From contig JAABRD010000040.1 in the NCBI GenBank assembly GCA_011391085.1, positions 1-47,205 of the forward strand: DNA of 47,205 bases. The letters run 5' to 3'. Under the pieces are notes generated by a model. The model saw nothing but the letters and a program-made list of their open reading frames with translations, was not told where the DNA came from and did no database searches. This document shows positions 26,894 through 35,735 of the stretch, one piece after another. Numbering within the stretch: position 1 is the first letter of the stretch; every line of letters begins with the position of its first letter. Both the position numbers and the translations under genes were made by a program. Source of the stretch: Thiotrichaceae bacterium. GTDB lineage: Bacteria > Pseudomonadota > Gammaproteobacteria > Beggiatoales > Beggiatoaceae.

Positions 26894-27167
26894 GTAGTGA
26901 TGCAATGTGGGTGTACTGTCTGAACTCTGATTAGAATGATTTTCAGATGAACTATGATTATAGGATTTACGCAAAACTGCGGCAGAGATAACACCCCTTC
27001 GAGGGGTGTTATTTCTTGTATTTGTGAAAAATCAAAGAGTTACAAAAATAGTTGCGTAAGTCCTAGATTAGTAAAACCTCCTTATCAGAGTCCTCATTTA
27101 ATCATCTCAATCGGAGTTCAAGACCGATGCGAAACCGTGCGATATTTCACCCAGATTGCATCACTAC
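26894..27167. repeat. Outer MITE with GTAGTGATGCAATGTGGGTG ends
   Basis: Left end GTAGTGATGCAATGTGGGTG, right end CACCCAGATTGCATCACTAC. The arms continue further inward as an imperfect inverted repeat (CTGAACTCTGATTAGAATGATT against AATCATCTCAATCGGAGTTC, quoted in part). The interior is interrupted by the TAGGACTTACGCAA element. Without that insert it would be about 170 bases. Confidence 0.7.
26961..27065. repeat. MITE with TAGGACTTACGCAA ends, copy 2 (inner)
   Basis: A 105-base element bounded by TAGGATTTACGCAA and TTGCGTAAGTCCTA, with the central hairpin AACACCCCTTCGAGGGGTGTT. It matches the element at 8751-8854 in ends and length, and the hairpin at 18799-18826. Confidence 0.78.
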
Positions 27168-27262
27168 CTAAAAATGAAACATGGAACCATGAAAAATGAA
27201 AAATAAATTTGTTCCTGTTTCCATTTGAATATCATTTTTCTGTCTAGTTGGGAGGTATCATC

Positions 27263-27865
27263 ATGACTGAATCGTTTGAAACAGACCGAGACTCCAAGGA
27301 GGATAACAAAATGGGTTCCAAAAATCATGCCCTGGTTCAATCACGATTGGCAACCTATATCAATATCACCAAGGAAGAGAATTATAATGCTGCCACGGAA
27401 CTATCGCTGGACGTATCGGAAGCGAATCGCCAAAAGATTTTAAAGAAATTTGGGATTCTTGCCAAACGTGAATTAAAGCCAGATGTGGCTGTCTATTTGG
27501 CAGACCAATTTGATTTTGTGGACCCAGATGAAGAAGATGAGGAGGCTTGTGTGGACCCCTTACGAGTTAAAGAAATGCCTTTGTGTGTCATGGAAATTGT
27601 CAGTCAATCACAATCGTCTGTGGAGATTGTCGCAAAATGTCGTGCGTATTTTCAAATGGGCGTGAAATCTTGTTGGTTAATAGACCCTTGTCTAAAATTA
27701 GTGGTGGTTTATCAAGGTCAAATTCGCCAAAAGAAAGCATATTTGGAGGGAGGAGAGACCGTGGTGGCAGATGAGGTATTGGGTGTGAAAATTCCGCTGA
27801 CAAAGATTTTTGGTAGGCGGGGGGCTAAAGTGACGCCTAAAATGATTCCATCCAAAACTCGGTAA
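27263..27865 (+). CDS. Uma2-family PD-(D/E)xK nuclease-fold protein
   Basis: Protein of 200 residues of the Uma2/DUF820 family, which adopts a restriction-endonuclease fold and is greatly expanded in cyanobacteria and Beggiatoa-like bacteria. The core is visible: LKPDVAVYLAD (Asp), PLCVMEIVSQSQS (Glu) and VEIVAKCRAYFQMGVKSCWLIDP (Lys and helix). The strand ending MEIVS with the downstream lysine forms the catalytic triad with the earlier Asp. The start at 27263 is chosen since GGGAGGT precedes it at normal spacing. The stop codon is contributed by a dispersed repeat (27862-27934), so the original tail may have been altered. Biological role unknown; links to mobile DNA are suspected for the family. 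Confidence 0.85.
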   Translation: MTESFETDRDSKEDNKMGSKNHALVQSRLATYINITKEENYNAATELSLDVSEANRQKILKKFGILAKRELKPDVAVYLADQFDFVDPDEEDEEACVDPLRVKEMPLCVMEIVSQSQSSVEIVAKCRAYFQMGVKSCWLIDPCLKLVVVYQGQIRQKKAYLEGGETVVADEVLGVKIPLTKIFGRRGAKVTPKMIPSKTR

Positions 27866-27934
27866 TGATGCAATGTGGGTGGTAGAAATCTCAGGACTGC
27901 CAGTCCTTGCCCATCATCCACATTGCATCATTAC
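27862..27934. repeat. Short GTAATGATGCAATGTGGGTG element
   Basis: A 73-base inverted repeat between GTAATGATGCAATGTGGGTG and TCCACATTGCATCATTAC, the same ends as 26894-27167, with a CAGGACTGCCAGTCCTTG inner hairpin. Its first bases provide the stop codon of the Uma2 gene. Confidence 0.7.
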
Positions 27935-27987
27935 TATAAAATGAAAGATACCTACTTTGTGACGGTTTGTTAAGTCCTCCAAGACCT

Positions 27988-28019
27988 CCAGGAGTCCAAA
28001 GCGTAGCTTTGAACTCCTG
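27988..28019. repeat. Family A palindrome, short copy 10
   Basis: CCAGGAGTCCAAAGCGTAGC directly followed by TTTGAACTCCTG; a compact 32-base version without the central loop. It lies between the convergent Uma2 and pilU genes, 6 bases beyond the pilU stop. Confidence 0.75.
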
Positions 28020-28025
28020 TTTATC

Positions 28026-29087
28026 TTAGCCGCCAAAATTAATTTTCGCTTGTAAGTTGCTGCGCGATTCGGCATTAGCAAGGGCTTCCTCTAAGGTGAT
28101 GCGTCCTGCTTGGTAAAGGTTGAACAAGGCCACGTCAAAGGTTTGCATTCCTTCGGCACCACTGCCTACCATCGCTTCTTTGATTTCGTCGATCTTGCCT
28201 TTGAGAATGAGGTCGGCAATGTGGGGGGTGTTAATCATGACTTCCACTGCTGCCACTCGTTTGCTGTCAACTCCGATGACGAGGCGTTGGGAGATGACAC
28301 AGACGAGATTTAAAGATAAATCCATAAACAGTTGTTTGTGAATTTCTTGGGGGAACATGTTGATAACACGTTGCATGGCTTGGAACGCATTGTTAGCATG
28401 AAGCGTAGAAATAGCTAGGTGTCCGGTGTTAGACAGTTCTAAAGCGGCGGCCATGGTTTCTTGGTCGCGAATTTCGCCAATGAGAATAATATCGGGAGAT
28501 TCGCGCATCGCACTGCGCAGGGCCCGAATGTAGGAACGGGTGTCAACGCCCAGTTCGCGTTGGTTGACGAGACATTTTTTATGCGGGTGGACAAATTCTA
28601 TGGGGTCTTCAATGGTGACGAGGTGGTTGGAACTGTTTTCATTGCGGTGATTAATCATGGCGGCCAGCGTGGTAGATTTCCCGGAGTTGGTGGCGCCCAC
28701 CATGAGAACCAGTCCGCGTTTGCGCATGATGAGGTCTTTGAGAATAAGGGGGGCTTTGAGTTCTTCAAGCGTGGGAACTTTGGATTTGACGTAACGCATG
28801 ACAATGGAAATATAGCTTTGTTGGCGAAACGCATTGATGCGGAAGCGGGCTTGAGTTTCGGGCATGGAAATGGCGAAGTCAATTTCTAGTTCTTTGTCAA
28901 AATGTTCCCATTGTTCCGCACTCATCATGTTTCTGGCTATGGTCTCAGTCAGTTGGGGGGTCAAAGAATTTTTTCCCACATTGATGACTTTGCCTGCGGT
29001 CTTAATCCGAACGGGTGAATCAACGGTGAAGAATATGTCGGAAGCGTCTTTTTCAATAGCGAGTTTGAGGTAGGGGGTGATGTCCAT
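28026..29087 (-). CDS. pilU: Type IV pilus retraction ATPase, PilU type
   Basis: Hexameric cytoplasmic ATPase that assists PilT in pilus retraction and twitching motility. It has 353 residues. After an N-terminal PAS-like domain (SDIFFTVDSPVRIKTAGKV), the Walker A is GATNSGKST at 131-139 (the usual fourth residue Gly is Asn, still within the GxxxxGKS/T rule). The Asp box TIEDPIEFVHPH, Walker B IILIGEIRDQETM and the His box STLHANN follow. VNQRELGVDTRSY, DLSLNLVCVISQRL and the C-terminal GMQTFDVALFNLYQAGRITLEEAL (quoted in part) are closer to PilU than to PilT. PilU commonly follows pilT, but pilT is not adjacent here. The gene stands alone, with palindromic repeats on both sides. Confidence 0.9.
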   Translation of the reverse strand: MDITPYLKLAIEKDASDIFFTVDSPVRIKTAGKVINVGKNSLTPQLTETIARNMMSAEQWEHFDKELEIDFAISMPETQARFRINAFRQQSYISIVMRYVKSKVPTLEELKAPLILKDLIMRKRGLVLMVGATNSGKSTTLAAMINHRNENSSNHLVTIEDPIEFVHPHKKCLVNQRELGVDTRSYIRALRSAMRESPDIILIGEIRDQETMAAALELSNTGHLAISTLHANNAFQAMQRVINMFPQEIHKQLFMDLSLNLVCVISQRLVIGVDSKRVAAVEVMINTPHIADLILKGKIDEIKEAMVGSGAEGMQTFDVALFNLYQAGRITLEEALANAESRSNLQAKINFGG

Positions 29088-29123
29088 AGTGTGTTAATGA
29101 ATAGTGAATAATGGAGAATGCCC

Positions 29124-29149
29124 GGAGTCCAAAACAGGTTTTGGACTCC
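29124..29149. repeat. Family A-like palindrome, short copy 11
   Basis: GGAGTCCAAAACAGG followed by TTTTGGACTCC, a 26-base compact hairpin with the CAAAAC core variant also seen at 14544-14600. It lies between ubiD and pilU. Confidence 0.7.
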
Positions 29150-29160
29150 TTAATGTTTTG

Positions 29161-29220
29161 GTGGACTAGAGGCTTTAGCCGGTGGGCGGGGCACGTCACC
29201 GGCTGAAGCCTCTAGTCCAC
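29161..29220. repeat. GGACTAGAGGCTTTAGCCGG palindrome (family B), copy 1
   Basis: A 60-base inverted repeat: GTGGACTAGAGGC at one end, GCCTCTAGTCCAC at the other, with an inner CCGG stem. It lies 11 bases from the ubiD stop and may terminate it. Relatives at 35669-35725 and 43808-43901. Confidence 0.8.
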
Positions 29221-29230
29221 CCTGGTTTTG

Positions 29231-30694
29231 TTATCTTCCATTGTTCATTATTGTATCCCAAATTTCATCAATCTTCTTCTTAATTTCGGTCTTCTTCTGA
29301 ATGGGACGTCCCCACGGGCGTGAGGTTTCGCCCGGCCATTTGTGCGTGGCGTCCAAACCCATTTTACTGCCTAAGCCTGAGATAGGGGAGGCAAAATCTA
29401 AGTAATCAATGGGGGTGTTTTCAATCAAAGTGGTGTCACGGGCTGGATCCATGCGGGTGGTGATGGCCCAAATCACGTCTTGCCAGTTGCGAATGTTGAT
29501 GTCGGCGTCGGTGATAATGACGAATTTGGTGTACATGAATTGGCGGAGGAAGGACCAGATGCCAAACATGATGCGTTTGGCATGACCTGGGTATTGTTTA
29601 TGAATGCTAATGATGGCCAGGCGATAGGAACAGCCTTCGGGGGGGAGGTAGAAGTCGGTAATTTCGGGGAATTGTTTTTGTAAAATGGGGACGAAGACTT
29701 CGTTCAGGGCGACTCCCAAGACGGCGGGTTCATCGGGGGGACGGCCTGTGTAGGTGCTGTGGTAAATGGGTTGGTGACGGCAGGTGAGACGTTCGATGGT
29801 GAAGACGGGAAAGGTGTCGGTTTCGTTGTAATATCCGGTGTGGTCGCCAAAGGGTCCTTCTAGGGCCGTATCATCAGGATAAATGAAGCCTTCCAAAATA
29901 ATTTCCGCCTGGGCTGGGACTTGGAGGTCATGGGTGAGACAAGAGGTCACTTCGGTGCGCTGATTGCGTAACAGACCAGCAAAAGAATATTCGGAAAGGG
30001 TATCTGGAATGGGGGTGACGGCAGCTAGAATGGTGGCGGGGTCCGCACCGATAGCGACGGCGACAGGAAAGGGTTGTTGAGGATTGACTCTTTTCCAATC
30101 TTGATAGTCTAACGCCCCACCACGGTGGGATAGCCAGCGCATGATGACGCGGTTGTTAGCGATGACTTGTTGACGGTAGATACCTAAGTTTTGACGAGAT
30201 TTATGGGGTCCTTTGGTGATGACGAGTCCCCAGGTAATCAAGGGGGCCGCGTCGTCGGGCCAACAGGTTTGAATGGGTAAGCGTGATAAGTCGACGTCTG
30301 TGCCGGTGAAGACTTGTTCTTGACAGGGGGCGTGGTTCACTAATTTGGGTGGCATGTTCAACACTTGTTTGAAGAGGGGCCACTTTTCCCACGCATCTTT
30401 CAATCCTTTGGGTGGGTCGGGTTCTTTTAAAAAAGCCAGGAGGGTACCTATCTCCCGTAAAGCGGTGACGGAGGTTTGACCTAAACCCAGTGCGACTCGG
30501 TCAACGGTACCAAAGAGGTTGGCTAACACGGGGATGGTATGCCCTTTGGGACGTTCAAACAGCAATGCAGGTCCCCCAGCGCGGAGGGTGCGGTCACAGA
30601 TTTCAGTGATTTCTAAATAGGGGTCAATTTCCATTGTGACACGTTTGAGTTGTCCTTGTTGTTCAAGAATGGTAATAAAGTCGCGGAGATTCAT
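29231..30694 (-). CDS. ubiD: UbiD-type prenylated-FMN decarboxylase
   Basis: 3-octaprenyl-4-hydroxybenzoate carboxy-lyase of ubiquinone synthesis. It uses the prenylated FMN made by UbiX. It has 487 residues, the E. coli UbiD length. Family segments: [19 protein letters not shown] at the start, [30 protein letters not shown] (Arg region), [13 protein letters not shown] (catalytic Glu region), and [22 protein letters not shown] near the end. The start at 30694 is chosen because the longer frame (from 30796) is encoded by a palindromic repeat. The upstream gene, a metallophosphoesterase, is on the same strand about 100 bases away. ubiX is not in the window. Confidence 0.93.
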   Translation of the reverse strand: MNLRDFITILEQQGQLKRVTMEIDPYLEITEICDRTLRAGGPALLFERPKGHTIPVLANLFGTVDRVALGLGQTSVTALREIGTLLAFLKEPDPPKGLKDAWEKWPLFKQVLNMPPKLVNHAPCQEQVFTGTDVDLSRLPIQTCWPDDAAPLITWGLVITKGPHKSRQNLGIYRQQVIANNRVIMRWLSHRGGALDYQDWKRVNPQQPFPVAVAIGADPATILAAVTPIPDTLSEYSFAGLLRNQRTEVTSCLTHDLQVPAQAEIILEGFIYPDDTALEGPFGDHTGYYNETDTFPVFTIERLTCRHQPIYHSTYTGRPPDEPAVLGVALNEVFVPILQKQFPEITDFYLPPEGCSYRLAIISIHKQYPGHAKRIMFGIWSFLRQFMYTKFVIITDADINIRNWQDVIWAITTRMDPARDTTLIENTPIDYLDFASPISGLGSKMGLDATHKWPGETSRPWGRPIQKKTEIKKKIDEIWDTIMNNGR

Positions 30695-30723
30695 GGTTAG
30701 ATTAGCTGGGGTGGAGTAGATTT

Positions 30724-30792
30724 GTAGGGTGCGTCCCACGCACCACGAAGGCACGGTGCGGTTTCCAAAATGGTGCGTGGGACGCACCCTAC
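30724..30792. repeat. GTAGGGTGCGTCCCACGCACC palindrome
   Basis: A 69-base inverted repeat with near-perfect arms GTAGGGTGCGTCCCACGCAC and its reverse complement. It lies between the metallophosphoesterase stop and ubiD. A related but shorter GTAGGGTGGG hairpin lies at 44961-44997. Such GGGTGCGT repeats are widespread in bacteria as mobile palindromes. Confidence 0.8.
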
Positions 30793-30795
30793 CCA

Positions 30796-32325
30796 CTAAG
30801 ACTCCCCCTTCAACATATTTATCAAGGTCCTTGGAAACCCTTCCGCTTCCATTTCTCGGATCAGGGGGTCAAGGTTATAGACCAGGGTATGAAAATAGAT
30901 TTTACGTTCTTGTTGATCATAAATGGCAAATTGTGCCCCCACTTTGCGATTGCGGGGCTGGCCTACGGAACCGGGGCAGATGAGGGCATGGGATAACGGA
31001 GTTAAATCCATTTCTTCTTCTGGTGTGTAAAATTCGTCAGCAAATTTTTTACTTCCATAAATGCCTGGGTGATGGGTGTGACCATGAAAACAAATTGGGA
31101 TTTGTTTCCGTTTGAGGACGCTGAGGTTGTCATGGTAGGTCATTTCATAGACGTAGGCGTTGAAAAACGTGGGGTCAATCGGCGCCCCGTGAACGGCTAA
31201 CCAATGTTCTGTATGTAACAGAGGTGGAAGGTCGGCTAACCAATTCTTTTGTTCTACAGAAACTCTTTGATGACTCCATTCTAGCACCCAACAGGCAGAG
31301 GTGGAAAAGCCTTTTTTGAAGTTGTTGACGGCCAAGCCATGGTCATGGTTACCTTTAATAATGAACAAGCCACTCTCCTGAATGCGTTCAATACATTGAC
31401 AGGGATGGGGACCGTAGCCTACAATGTCGCCAAGTACAATTCCATGTTGGATATTTCTAAGTTTCAGAAAGTTTAGTACCACATTGAGGGCTGGCAAGTT
31501 AGCATGAATATCGGCTAGAATGGCCAAATAACGACTGTTTTCTAAAGTCGTCGGCGTTTTCGGAGTGGGTTTTTGGGTCAACGAGTGAATAAAACTGTCA
31601 ATCGCTTGACGTTGGGTGGGGGCAGGAAAATAAAGGTCCCTCAGTTGTTCGGCAAGAACGGTAAAGTATTGGGCATCTTGAAAATGTTTAAGAATTTGTT
31701 GATGAATAATTTGCCCAAAAGAGGTGGCCACTTCCACATTTAACCAGGAGAGAGAACGAAAGTATACGCCTAAAATTTGGGCGCAGGTGATAAAGCGGTC
31801 CCATACATAAATATCATCATCGATATAAAAAAGTTCTTGAGTCGTGCTGACTCCAAAATTCGACAATCCTTCATCCAGACGAATTTTTTGCGTACAGGCA
31901 ACTCGAAAGTAGAGATCAAACAGTTGAGTTAAGTGAAGAAGGCGGGTGCTGTTATCTATGTCAGGGACACTGAACAGATTGTGCAAAGGTTGTAAACGGG
32001 GACTGATATTGCCAATGAGGGCCTCCGTGTTAGAATCTGTTTCAGCAATAAACCAAGTTTTTTGTGGGTGATGGACTTGGTAGAGAGATTCTTTTTCAAG
32101 GGCTTGCAGTGCCCAACGTTTTGCCGAAGCGGCTTCTAAACGAATTTCACCACGGATTTTCAGAACCGTCTCTTGACCCACATGGACTTGCGTGCTAGGT
32201 CTTCCTGTAAACGTGTCGCCATGTAGCAGATTAGTGGGTTGCGACTGGAGTAATGTCCGAATATCTGATTCGGTGTAAATGGGTGTACCGCTAACGGCAC
32301 CTATGAGAGTAATGCGATAAGTCAT
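30796..32325 (-). CDS. Metallophosphoesterase with kinase-like N-terminal domain
   Basis: Two-part protein of 509 residues. The C-terminal part (about 266-470) is a calcineurin-like phosphoesterase of the YfcE/ApaH-like type: DIHANLPAL (272-280), [10 protein letters not shown] (299-308), GNHDHG (325-330), VHGAP (378-382) and FHGHTHHPG (413-421) hold the metal ligands. The N-terminal 240 residues resemble a protein-kinase/APH fold: VLKI with Lys56, Glu64 in [14 protein letters not shown] as hinge, [11 protein letters not shown] (149-159) as catalytic loop with Asp151 and Asn156, and [11 protein letters not shown] as the DFG-equivalent. This N-terminal call is inference from pattern, and I do not know a named family with this fusion. 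The gene is divergent from an MglA-like GTPase, with a 126-base shared upstream region. Confidence 0.75.
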   Translation of the reverse strand: MTYRITLIGAVSGTPIYTESDIRTLLQSQPTNLLHGDTFTGRPSTQVHVGQETVLKIRGEIRLEAASAKRWALQALEKESLYQVHHPQKTWFIAETDSNTEALIGNISPRLQPLHNLFSVPDIDNSTRLLHLTQLFDLYFRVACTQKIRLDEGLSNFGVSTTQELFYIDDDIYVWDRFITCAQILGVYFRSLSWLNVEVATSFGQIIHQQILKHFQDAQYFTVLAEQLRDLYFPAPTQRQAIDSFIHSLTQKPTPKTPTTLENSRYLAILADIHANLPALNVVLNFLKLRNIQHGIVLGDIVGYGPHPCQCIERIQESGLFIIKGNHDHGLAVNNFKKGFSTSACWVLEWSHQRVSVEQKNWLADLPPLLHTEHWLAVHGAPIDPTFFNAYVYEMTYHDNLSVLKRKQIPICFHGHTHHPGIYGSKKFADEFYTPEEEMDLTPLSHALICPGSVGQPRNRKVGAQFAIYDQQERKIYFHTLVYNLDPLIREMEAEGFPRTLINMLKGES

Positions 32326-32451
32326 TTGAGTAAATAAATCAATGAATGATGAAGAATGGAGAATGAAGAATAGATAATAATGTTATAATACAGTGAACCA
32401 ACAAACTTATTATTCATTATTCATTATTTATTATTCATTCTCTGAAAAAGC

Positions 32452-34029
32452 ATGGCAATAATTGACACAGAACGCAATGTTGTCGTGGTACAAATAGTGT
32501 ATGACGGCCCCTCCCTGTCTGGAAAAACCACCAGTCTTACTACCTTGGCAAAGCTGTTAGGTGACAGCACCAAAATTTATGTTCCGTCCAAAATGACGGG
32601 AACAGGGTATTATTCCCAATGGATAGAATACACGGGTGGATTTTTCAAAGGTTATCGTATTTCCTGTCAAATAATCAGTATTTCTGGACGGCCATCTTTA
32701 GACGACCCTGCCTATTGTTACCTGTTGCAAACCGCCGATGCAGTGGTATGGGTCCTAGACGCCAGTGCTAATCCAGAAATAACGTTAAACTATTTCAAGG
32801 ACTTGCAACCCGTCTTGTCACGGCCCGAAGAAAATACCATTAAAGTCATCGTTCAGGCTAACAAGCATGACTTGTCGACGGCCTTGCCGGTGACCCAACT
32901 CAGAAAGATTTTTCAGGACTATCCTCAAGTCAAAATAGTTGAGTCAATTGCTACGGCAGACAAAGGGGTACGCGAGACATTCGTGTTGGCGGTGCGCTTG
33001 GCAATTGAACGGGCCGATGCGTTATTGACGAAAGACCTACTACCTTATGGAAAACCAAAAATTACCTGTGAGGCAGATTTACATCACAAATTGCAAGAAA
33101 TTCTCATGGAGGCGGGTGTTGCGGAAAAAACCACTCTAACCTCCGAAGAAATAGTCCAGGCACCAGAACGGGCCAATGAATTAGTCATTGCCCCCGTGGC
33201 GATCACAGAGTCTTTCGCAGAGACTATTATTCCAGAGGATAATTGTCCTATAATAACACAACAAACTGATAGAGTTGCAAAGGTTTCACATACGTCAGCC
33301 GAACCGTCATTGTTGTTCTTTGACAAACACACCGCAACCAAATTGATTTGGCCACCCTTTCAAGGGCGTCACATAGTGACTGAAATACTCACGTATCCGT
33401 TAGATATTTCTTTGAAAAGTGGCGGATGGTGGAGTATACACGCCCACACCCAATGGCGTTGTTTTTCCAAAGTGGAATGGCAGTATACTCAAGTTGACCA
33501 GGCACAACAGGCATTTCGTTCGCAAATAAGTTTATGCTTAGAATGCGGCCCCATGTTGGCGGACCAACGTTGTGTAGCGGTTGCCCAACATGACACCGAG
33601 TCAACTTGGCGAAGTTGGCAAATCACCCCCTGTTTGCCCACACTGCTAGAACACTTGACGAATACCCTACAACAAGACCCGCCTGCACAACAGGCTTTAG
33701 AAACGTTTCGCTGTGCCATACGCTATACCGACGCCCTTCAACAAAGCACTCATTATTCGTTTGGGTTATTTCTACACTTGGAAAATTTGGGTGTCAATGA
33801 ACATGGACAAGTGATTTATGTAGGACCGATAGATACGCCAGGCGTCACTAGACCCCCAGCCTTGGACCCCGCTACCCTCCCTGACATGGTACAACAAGAA
33901 TTTGCCGAACAGATAGCAAAACTATTGCCTTTGGCAAAGACTCAAAAAATCATACAAGAATTTAGAGACATCGACGGTTTTGAACAACAGTACCTGTTAG
34001 ACATGCTTATTGAAATATTCTCAAACTAA
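32452..34029 (+). CDS. MglA-like Ras-superfamily GTPase with long C-terminal extension
   Basis: The N-terminal 195 residues form a small GTPase of the MglA/Arf-like group. The P-loop is YDGPSLSGKTTSL (17-29). Switch II is SISGRPSL, lacking the Walker B Asp, as MglA also does with its TVPG motif. NKHD (137-140) gives base specificity. MglA is the polarity switch for gliding and twitching motility. The remaining 330 residues (from about LLTKDLLPYGKPKITCEADL) are unrecognised. A linker (about 230-285) is followed by a possibly globular region containing FDKHTATKLIWPPFQGRH and a cysteine pair near LCLECGP. The family is usually under 200 residues, so this is an unusual fusion. It is divergent from the kinase-like/phosphoesterase gene and is followed by a perfect palindrome. 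Confidence 0.78.
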   Translation: MAIIDTERNVVVVQIVYDGPSLSGKTTSLTTLAKLLGDSTKIYVPSKMTGTGYYSQWIEYTGGFFKGYRISCQIISISGRPSLDDPAYCYLLQTADAVVWVLDASANPEITLNYFKDLQPVLSRPEENTIKVIVQANKHDLSTALPVTQLRKIFQDYPQVKIVESIATADKGVRETFVLAVRLAIERADALLTKDLLPYGKPKITCEADLHHKLQEILMEAGVAEKTTLTSEEIVQAPERANELVIAPVAITESFAETIIPEDNCPIITQQTDRVAKVSHTSAEPSLLFFDKHTATKLIWPPFQGRHIVTEILTYPLDISLKSGGWWSIHAHTQWRCFSKVEWQYTQVDQAQQAFRSQISLCLECGPMLADQRCVAVAQHDTESTWRSWQITPCLPTLLEHLTNTLQQDPPAQQALETFRCAIRYTDALQQSTHYSFGLFLHLENLGVNEHGQVIYVGPIDTPGVTRPPALDPATLPDMVQQEFAEQIAKLLPLAKTQKIIQEFRDIDGFEQQYLLDMLIEIFSN

Positions 34030-34030
34030 T

Positions 34031-34089
34031 GCTGTTGGAGTACGGAATTTATTCCGTTTCAGGCGGAATAAATTCCGTACTCCAACAGC
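34031..34089. repeat. Perfect 26-base inverted repeat
   Basis: Arms beginning GCTGTTGGAGTACGGAATTT, exact reverse complements, separated by 7 bases. It starts 2 bases after the GTPase stop codon and would make a strong hairpin. There is no T-run, so if it terminates transcription it does so by structure alone or by recruiting Rho. The arms contain GGAATTTATTCC, itself palindromic. Confidence 0.85.
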
Positions 34090-34139
34090 TATAAGCATTA
34101 CCTGTACAACCCCCTATATTCACTAATTTACTAACAACC

Positions 34140-35579
34140 ATGAATATTGTCTCCAAAACAACATTATTAATCGTCGAAGACAGCCCCACTCTCACGGTCG
34201 CTTATCGAGAATACTTACGCAATGAACCTTGCAAAGTCGACTATGTTGACACTGGCCAGGCTGCCATGATGTACCTAAACAGAAAAACCCCGGACGCCAT
34301 GCTACTGGATTTAAGTTTACCCGACATGAATGGCATGGACATCCTCAGACACATCCACCAGGAACAACTCCCCTGCGCCGTCGTCATCGTCACAGGACAT
34401 GGATCCGTGGATACCGCAGTCGAAGCCATGCGCTATAAAGCCTTTGACTTTATTGAAAAACCCTTTGACGGACAACGATTACTGATTACGTTACGCAATG
34501 CCTTACGTTATCAGCAACTCGCCCGCACGGTAGAAATTTACAAAGAAAATTTTGAACGAGTACAATATTATGACTTTATTGGCGCCTCCTCTTCCATGCA
34601 GGCTATTTACCGCATGATAGACAGCGCCGCCGTCAGTAAAGCTACTGTTTTTATCACGGGCGAAAGTGGGACGGGTAAAGAACTCTGTGCAGAAGCCATA
34701 CATAAACAAAGTCCACGCAAAGACAAACCGTTTATTGCCCTTAACTGTGCGGCCATTCCTAAAGAACTCATGGAAAGCGAAATTTTTGGCCACGTCAAAG
34801 GTGCTTTCACTGGCGCCTTCAAGGACCGCGAAGGGGCCGCTTCCCAGGCCCATGGTGGCACGTTATTTTTAGATGAAATTGGCGAAATGGACTTAAATTT
34901 ACAAACCAAATTATTGCGCTTTATCCAAACTGGCACCATACAACCAGTGGGCAGTAGCAAAACGGAAAATTTAGATGTACGATTTATTTGCGCGACCAAC
35001 CGCGACCCACTTATAGAAGTCCAAGAGGGACGCTTCCGCGAAGACCTCTATTATCGTCTCAACGTCATACCCATCTATTTACCCCCGTTACGCGACCGCG
35101 AGGGTGATATATTACTGATTGCTAAAAAATTTCTGGAAAAATTTGCCCTGGAAGAAAGCAAACTGTTTAAAGACTTTGCCCCAGAAACAGAAGCACTCTT
35201 GGTACATTACCATTGGCCGGGGAATGTTCGCCAATTACAAAACGTTATCCATAACATCGTGGTACTAAATGAAGGGCAAATAATCTCCCCAGAGATGTTG
35301 CCAGCACCACTCAATGACCAGGCCCACACGACCACCCCAATTTCAGCCGTGGTGGTAAGACCCCCAAAGAAAATGACCAGGTATCCACCTGTTGAGACAA
35401 TGAGAACGGCTATCACGCCTTGGACCATACGACCACTATGGTTGGTTGAAAAGGAGGCGATTGAACAAGCAATAGCTTATTGTGATGGTAACATACCCAA
35501 AGCTGCGGCGATGTTGGAAGTCAGCCCATCGACAATTTATAGAAAGCGTCAAGGCTGGGAAGTGTCAACAAAATCTTAA
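34140..35579 (+). CDS. NtrC-family sigma-54-dependent response regulator
   Basis: Transcription activator of 479 residues. The receiver domain (1-120) has the acidic pocket VED at 12-14, phosphoacceptor Asp57 in LLDLSLPDMNG, and Lys107 in EKPF. The AAA+ domain has Walker A GESGTGKE (174-181), the sigma-54 contact loop GAFTGA (221-226), Walker B LFLDEIGEM, and the arginine-finger region FREDLYYRLNV. The C-terminal Fis-type helix-turn-helix is AIAYCDGNIPKAAAMLEVSPSTIYRK. The receiver and HTH style resemble LuxO/VpsR-like or pilus/EPS regulators. The hybrid kinase 260 bases downstream is the obvious candidate partner. Targets should have GG-N10-GC promoters; none was recognised in the window. 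Confidence 0.92.
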   Translation: MNIVSKTTLLIVEDSPTLTVAYREYLRNEPCKVDYVDTGQAAMMYLNRKTPDAMLLDLSLPDMNGMDILRHIHQEQLPCAVVIVTGHGSVDTAVEAMRYKAFDFIEKPFDGQRLLITLRNALRYQQLARTVEIYKENFERVQYYDFIGASSSMQAIYRMIDSAAVSKATVFITGESGTGKELCAEAIHKQSPRKDKPFIALNCAAIPKELMESEIFGHVKGAFTGAFKDREGAASQAHGGTLFLDEIGEMDLNLQTKLLRFIQTGTIQPVGSSKTENLDVRFICATNRDPLIEVQEGRFREDLYYRLNVIPIYLPPLRDREGDILLIAKKFLEKFALEESKLFKDFAPETEALLVHYHWPGNVRQLQNVIHNIVVLNEGQIISPEMLPAPLNDQAHTTTPISAVVVRPPKKMTRYPPVETMRTAITPWTIRPLWLVEKEAIEQAIAYCDGNIPKAAAMLEVSPSTIYRKRQGWEVSTKS

Positions 35580-35589
35580 CGAAGGATTG

Positions 35590-35656
35590 AGTGGAGAGTG
35601 GAAAGAGAGTGGAGAGTGGAGAGTGGAGGAGAGTGGAGAGTGGAGAGTGGAGAGTG
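35590..35656. repeat. GAGAGTGGA short tandem repeat
   Basis: Purine-rich tract of about 67 bases made of imperfect 7-base units (GAGAGTG/GGAGAGT). It lies directly after the regulator stop codon. It is prone to slippage and may vary between strains. Confidence 0.75.
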
Positions 35657-35668
35657 AAAAAACGCGGT

Positions 35669-35725
35669 GGACTAGAGGCTTCAGCCGGTGACGTGCCCCG
35701 ATTCCCGGCTGAAGCCTCTAGTCCC
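35669..35725. repeat. Family B palindrome, copy 2
   Basis: GGACTAGAGGCTTCAGCCGG to CCGGCTGAAGCCTCTAGTCC, with the same core and inner sequence (ACGTGCCCCG) as the copies at 29161-29220 and 43808-43901. Confidence 0.8.
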
Positions 35726-35735
35726 GCGTACTGTA

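Larger units (their letters stand above)
26731..27262. other. Gap with a family A repeat and a nested pair of MITEs
   Basis: No gene seen. It contains a double family A copy (26764-26821) and an outer element (26894-27167) that holds an inner one (26961-27065). The remainder is AT-rich and may carry the promoter of the Uma2 gene. Confidence 0.6.

Noticed and set aside
28461-28889. 142-codon plus-strand frame opposite pilU
   Set aside because: It is the antisense shadow of a well-conserved gene and has no start signal.
30695-30796. Longer ubiD frame with 34 extra N-terminal residues
   Set aside because: The extension is encoded by a GTAGGGTGCG palindrome and is not family-like; the start at 30694 gives the usual length.
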